Source of the DNA: Adiantum capillus-veneris
Lineage: Eukaryota; Streptophyta; Polypodiopsida; Polypodiales; Pteridaceae
Length of the DNA: 64,000 bases
NCBI GenBank assembly: GCA_014529385.2
Contig: CM043944.1
Location: forward strand, 74,117,384 to 74,181,383
Direction: 5' to 3'
The notes beneath the pieces were generated by a model, which was not told the origin of the DNA, searched no databases, and saw nothing but the letters and a program-made list of their open reading frames with translations. Shown piece after piece: positions 61,832-64,000 of the stretch; the first letter of the stretch is position 1, and each line of letters begins with the position of its first letter. Both the position numbers and the translations under genes were made by a program.

Positions 61832-63368
61832 GTAATTGCTTGTACAGAAACTGGTTCTGGGGCCTTCGCCTTAGTAGTCGCAATAACAAGTGTTTCTGGA
61901 CACTGAGCCGCGAAATGCCCATACTTACCACAAGTATAGCAAATCAGACTTTGACTCTAGAAATTACCACAACCCCGGCTCCGACTAGTACCCCCTTGGT
62001 ACTTGCCGTGCCCCGTACCAGTACCACTGATACCTGATTTCTCTTCTTGGGATACATTGGTAGTCTCCACTCTTACTTGTTCAACATTGGTAAATGCCAC
62101 CACAGATAGATCCTTTCCCTTCTTGAAATGATGAATGCGAATGCCACAATTGTTCCATAGATGGTCGTAGGCTTTGCAGTAAGTACACTGTGGACATTCA
62201 TTGAAAACGATCTTTGGATTTACACTTTGAACACCAGGTTTCCACTCTTCTTACTGGTTGTCTAGTCTGGATGATTTCAGCAATCTGTCCGGCCATCTCA
62301 TCAATCTTTCTAGACCAAGACCCCTTCTTAGCCTTTTTTTTGCTCTTTTCATCTGAGCTACTTTTAGAACTATTGGAGGTCTTACTGGAATCAGAGTTCT
62401 CAGTAGAAGTACTTCTACTACTCGATCTCCTCTTTTTATGACTCCTTTCCTTCTTAGCCTGTTGTTCCAACTTCAGGGCTCGCTGCACCAAATCATTCAA
62501 TTTCTTTGTTGGTGCAGGCACCTCATGTTCCCTAAGCTTCTTACTGTGGAAACCATTTAAAAACCATGCTTGCAACCGCTTTTCCAATGGTGGTTCCTGC
62601 AGGCTGCCTAGTCAGCTCCTTGATTTTCTCAACATAACTTCTGACTGATAATTTTCTTTGCTTTATCTTATCCAGCTCACAGAGGATATCCTCAGATTCG
62701 CCTCTATTTTCTGAATATTCCAGTTGGAAAGCTTTGAGTAGTTTGTTATATGATCTGAGTTGGCAAGCTGGGTAATGGTAGTACCATTTCCTTGCTGCCT
62801 CCTTTAATGTTTGAGGAAAATATTCCCCCCAGTCATCTTCATCAATATTTTTTAACTCAGCATATTGTTCAAAGGCTTGGATATGAACATCCGGGTCATC
62901 TTTCTTTCCACCTTTGAACACTGGGAAAAAAAATTTCAATGAAGAGGTGTAATCATGTCGATCAGCATCGTTTCTGCCTCTTCTCACCTTAGGAACGTGA
63001 CTCCTTCTTGAAGATTTCTTGTAATGGTCTGTGTCTGCATCCCAATCAATTGCTTCCTCAGTCTCAGTCTCTATCTCCTCCCTGGCTTTTCTACTAGAAC
63101 TATGGCGACTATCTTAACTGCCTTTGGCTCCTTCATTCCCATGTGTGGTTCGAGAGCTCCTGACCTTGCGTTCCTCCCTCTCAGCCCTTCTTCTTCTGGA
63201 CTGACTGGAGTGCTGAGAGTCCTTAGACTCATCAGCATGACTGTGCTCCTCCTGAGCCTCAGTCTAAGTCACCGGTTCTATCTTAGGATCAGAATCTCTT
63301 TTTGACTCCCTAGGGATAGGGTCAACGTGGTAGGATGGTTTACGACCATGGCTAGTTTTGGGTGCCAT
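61832..63368 (-). pseudogene. gag: B gag with three zinc knuckles
   Basis: ATG 63368-63366 (MAPKTSHGRKPSYHVDPIPR). The basic Ser/Arg-rich N-terminus has two in-frame stops (about 63247 and 63115). Capsid in frame 62987-62541 (FPVFKGGKKDDPDVHIQAFE, EAARKWYYHYPACQL). A frame change near 62560 leads to a Lys/Ser-rich linker (62587-62198). Knuckle 1 CSKCKSKDRF-NEC (His to Arg, frameshift) is near 62233-62200. Knuckle 2 CTYCKAYDHLWNNC (complete) is at 62187-62146. A GTGTGHGKYQGGTSRSRG linker follows, then knuckle 3 CYTCGKYGHFAAQC (complete) at 61941-61900. The frame then runs to the D insertion. Confidence 0.85.
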
Positions 63369-63429
63369 AACTTCAGCTGAAAATTCAAACTGGGAGAAGC
63401 GTTCTCATCAACGAACAAACAACTCTAGC

Positions 63430-63444
63430 CACCATGATCGCCAA
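63430..63444 (-). promoter_or_regulatory. B primer-binding site (tentative)
   Basis: Minus strand TGGCGATCATGGTGG just below an LTR-like end (CCAATTCCA). TGGCGA-type start; tRNA not assigned. Confidence 0.55.
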
Positions 63445-63446
63445 AA

Positions 63447-64000
63447 TGGAATTGGAGCTAATCTCTTTAGATACCTGATTCCAGTGTTAGAATTTACAAC
63501 TACTAGTAAGTCGTCAGTTCAGTCAGTGAAATTGGAATAGAAGATGGAAACTGAACTCAAATAGTTAATTGAATTGAAATACTCTACTGGGAGGAGAAAC
63601 AGAGTGAATGACTGGAAAAGTGTTTCAGATTCAGATTAAGAGTTTATGAAGAACACGTACAAGGTATAACAGACTGAAGCACAATTGACTACTATAGTAA
63701 TGATTACAAAGTGGAATTACAAGTGCAGAGATTGTAGCTCATGAACAGCTTCGGAGACTAAAACCAAGAGACTAAGAGTAAGAAGTCAAAAGACAAGTAG
63801 CCCATTTACAATGTAATGGGTCCTATTTATAGCCTCTCGAAGTTATTGTGGTAGTTATCGTGGTAATTAATAATTGATCCACTGTTCGGCTTCTAGGAGA
63901 TAGTTCCCGCATGTTGAGACTGCCTTTGCCGTCTACACACCTCCGCACGAGCTGGGGCATAACCCTTGCCGTTGAGTAGAAATTTTGATATTTTGTGTTT
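63447..64000 (-). repeat. B 5' LTR, partial
   Basis: From TGGAATTGG (plus sense of the LTR end) to the window edge. Minus strand TATA box CTATAAATAG at 63823-63832. No matching copy is found elsewhere in the window. Confidence 0.65.
63823..63832 (-). promoter_or_regulatory. TATA box of B LTR
   Basis: Minus strand CTATAAATAG in GAGGCTATAAATAGGACC, about 380 bp upstream of the LTR end. Confidence 0.65.

Larger units (their letters stand above)
46900..64000 (-). mobile_element. B: old Ty3/Gypsy element carrying a D insertion, runs off the window
   Basis: Minus strand from the right: 5' LTR (63447 to beyond 64000), primer site, gag with three zinc knuckles (61832-63368), then the D insertion (51494-61827 plus target repeats). 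Continuing are the protease region (50400-51493), reverse transcriptase (49215-49740), RNase H, and integrase down to about 46913. No 3' LTR is found below 46900, where plus-strand F sequence begins. Stops and active-site losses in all domains. Confidence 0.85.

Overview
The window looks like intergenic DNA from a retroelement-rich vascular plant. I see no host gene, tRNA or rRNA gene. Almost every base that can be explained belongs to nested LTR retrotransposons of the Ty3/Gypsy superfamily. A plant source is supported by a Tat-type polymerase with two RNase H domains (element C), by an initiator-tRNA-Met primer site (element G2) and by several primer sites starting TGGCGCC or TGGTGCC. I cannot name the species. 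Nicknames used here: A, B, F = old Gypsy elements; C = Tat-lineage Gypsy; D and D' = two copies of a third Gypsy family; G1, G2, E = short gag-only (pol-less) elements.

Layout. 1-2289: degraded coding DNA of unknown family. 2290-5858 (+): D', a 5'-truncated copy with integrase and a 2.03 kb LTR. 5859-about 35344 (-): element A, broken into three pieces (5859-7187, 13601-17208, 30385-35344). G1 (7188-13596, +) sits in its reverse transcriptase. G2 (17214-30379, +) sits in its gag. C (21819-29553, -) sits inside the 3' LTR of G2. About 35345-46870 (+): element F, whose LTR is split by E (35834-43186, +). 46900-64000 (-): element B, split between its nucleocapsid and protease by a complete D copy (51494-61827, -). 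B's 5' LTR runs off the right edge.

Several nestings are proven at base level. Removing G1 plus one copy of GTGG rejoins A's reverse transcriptase. Removing D plus one 4-bp repeat rejoins B's gag-protease frame. Removing C plus one ACGG rejoins G2's LTR. G2 is flanked by a perfect 5-bp TACTT. The inferred order is A, B and F oldest, then G2 and E, then C and D, and G1 youngest (LTRs about 1.2% apart by eye, gag frame open).

Functionally the window is a graveyard with division of labour. A, B, C and D carry broken pol genes; C has lost its gag capsid but keeps nearly all of pol. G1, G2 and E carry gag and no pol, so they must have moved with enzymes from other elements. C, G1 and E have nearly the same primer-binding site, making a C-like family a candidate helper. 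The least ordinary signals are: (1) a pair of ATGA-overlapping small ORFs inside the D-family LTR whose two diverged copies differ mainly at synonymous sites, with a related segment in C's leader; (2) 20-22 bp palindromes repeated about every 280 bp in the leaders of A and F, kept palindromic although their sequence changes; (3) gag-only elements with extra ORFs, one with a predicted membrane segment and one with an ORF inside the LTR; (4) a D-family reverse transcriptase that looks more fungal than plant.
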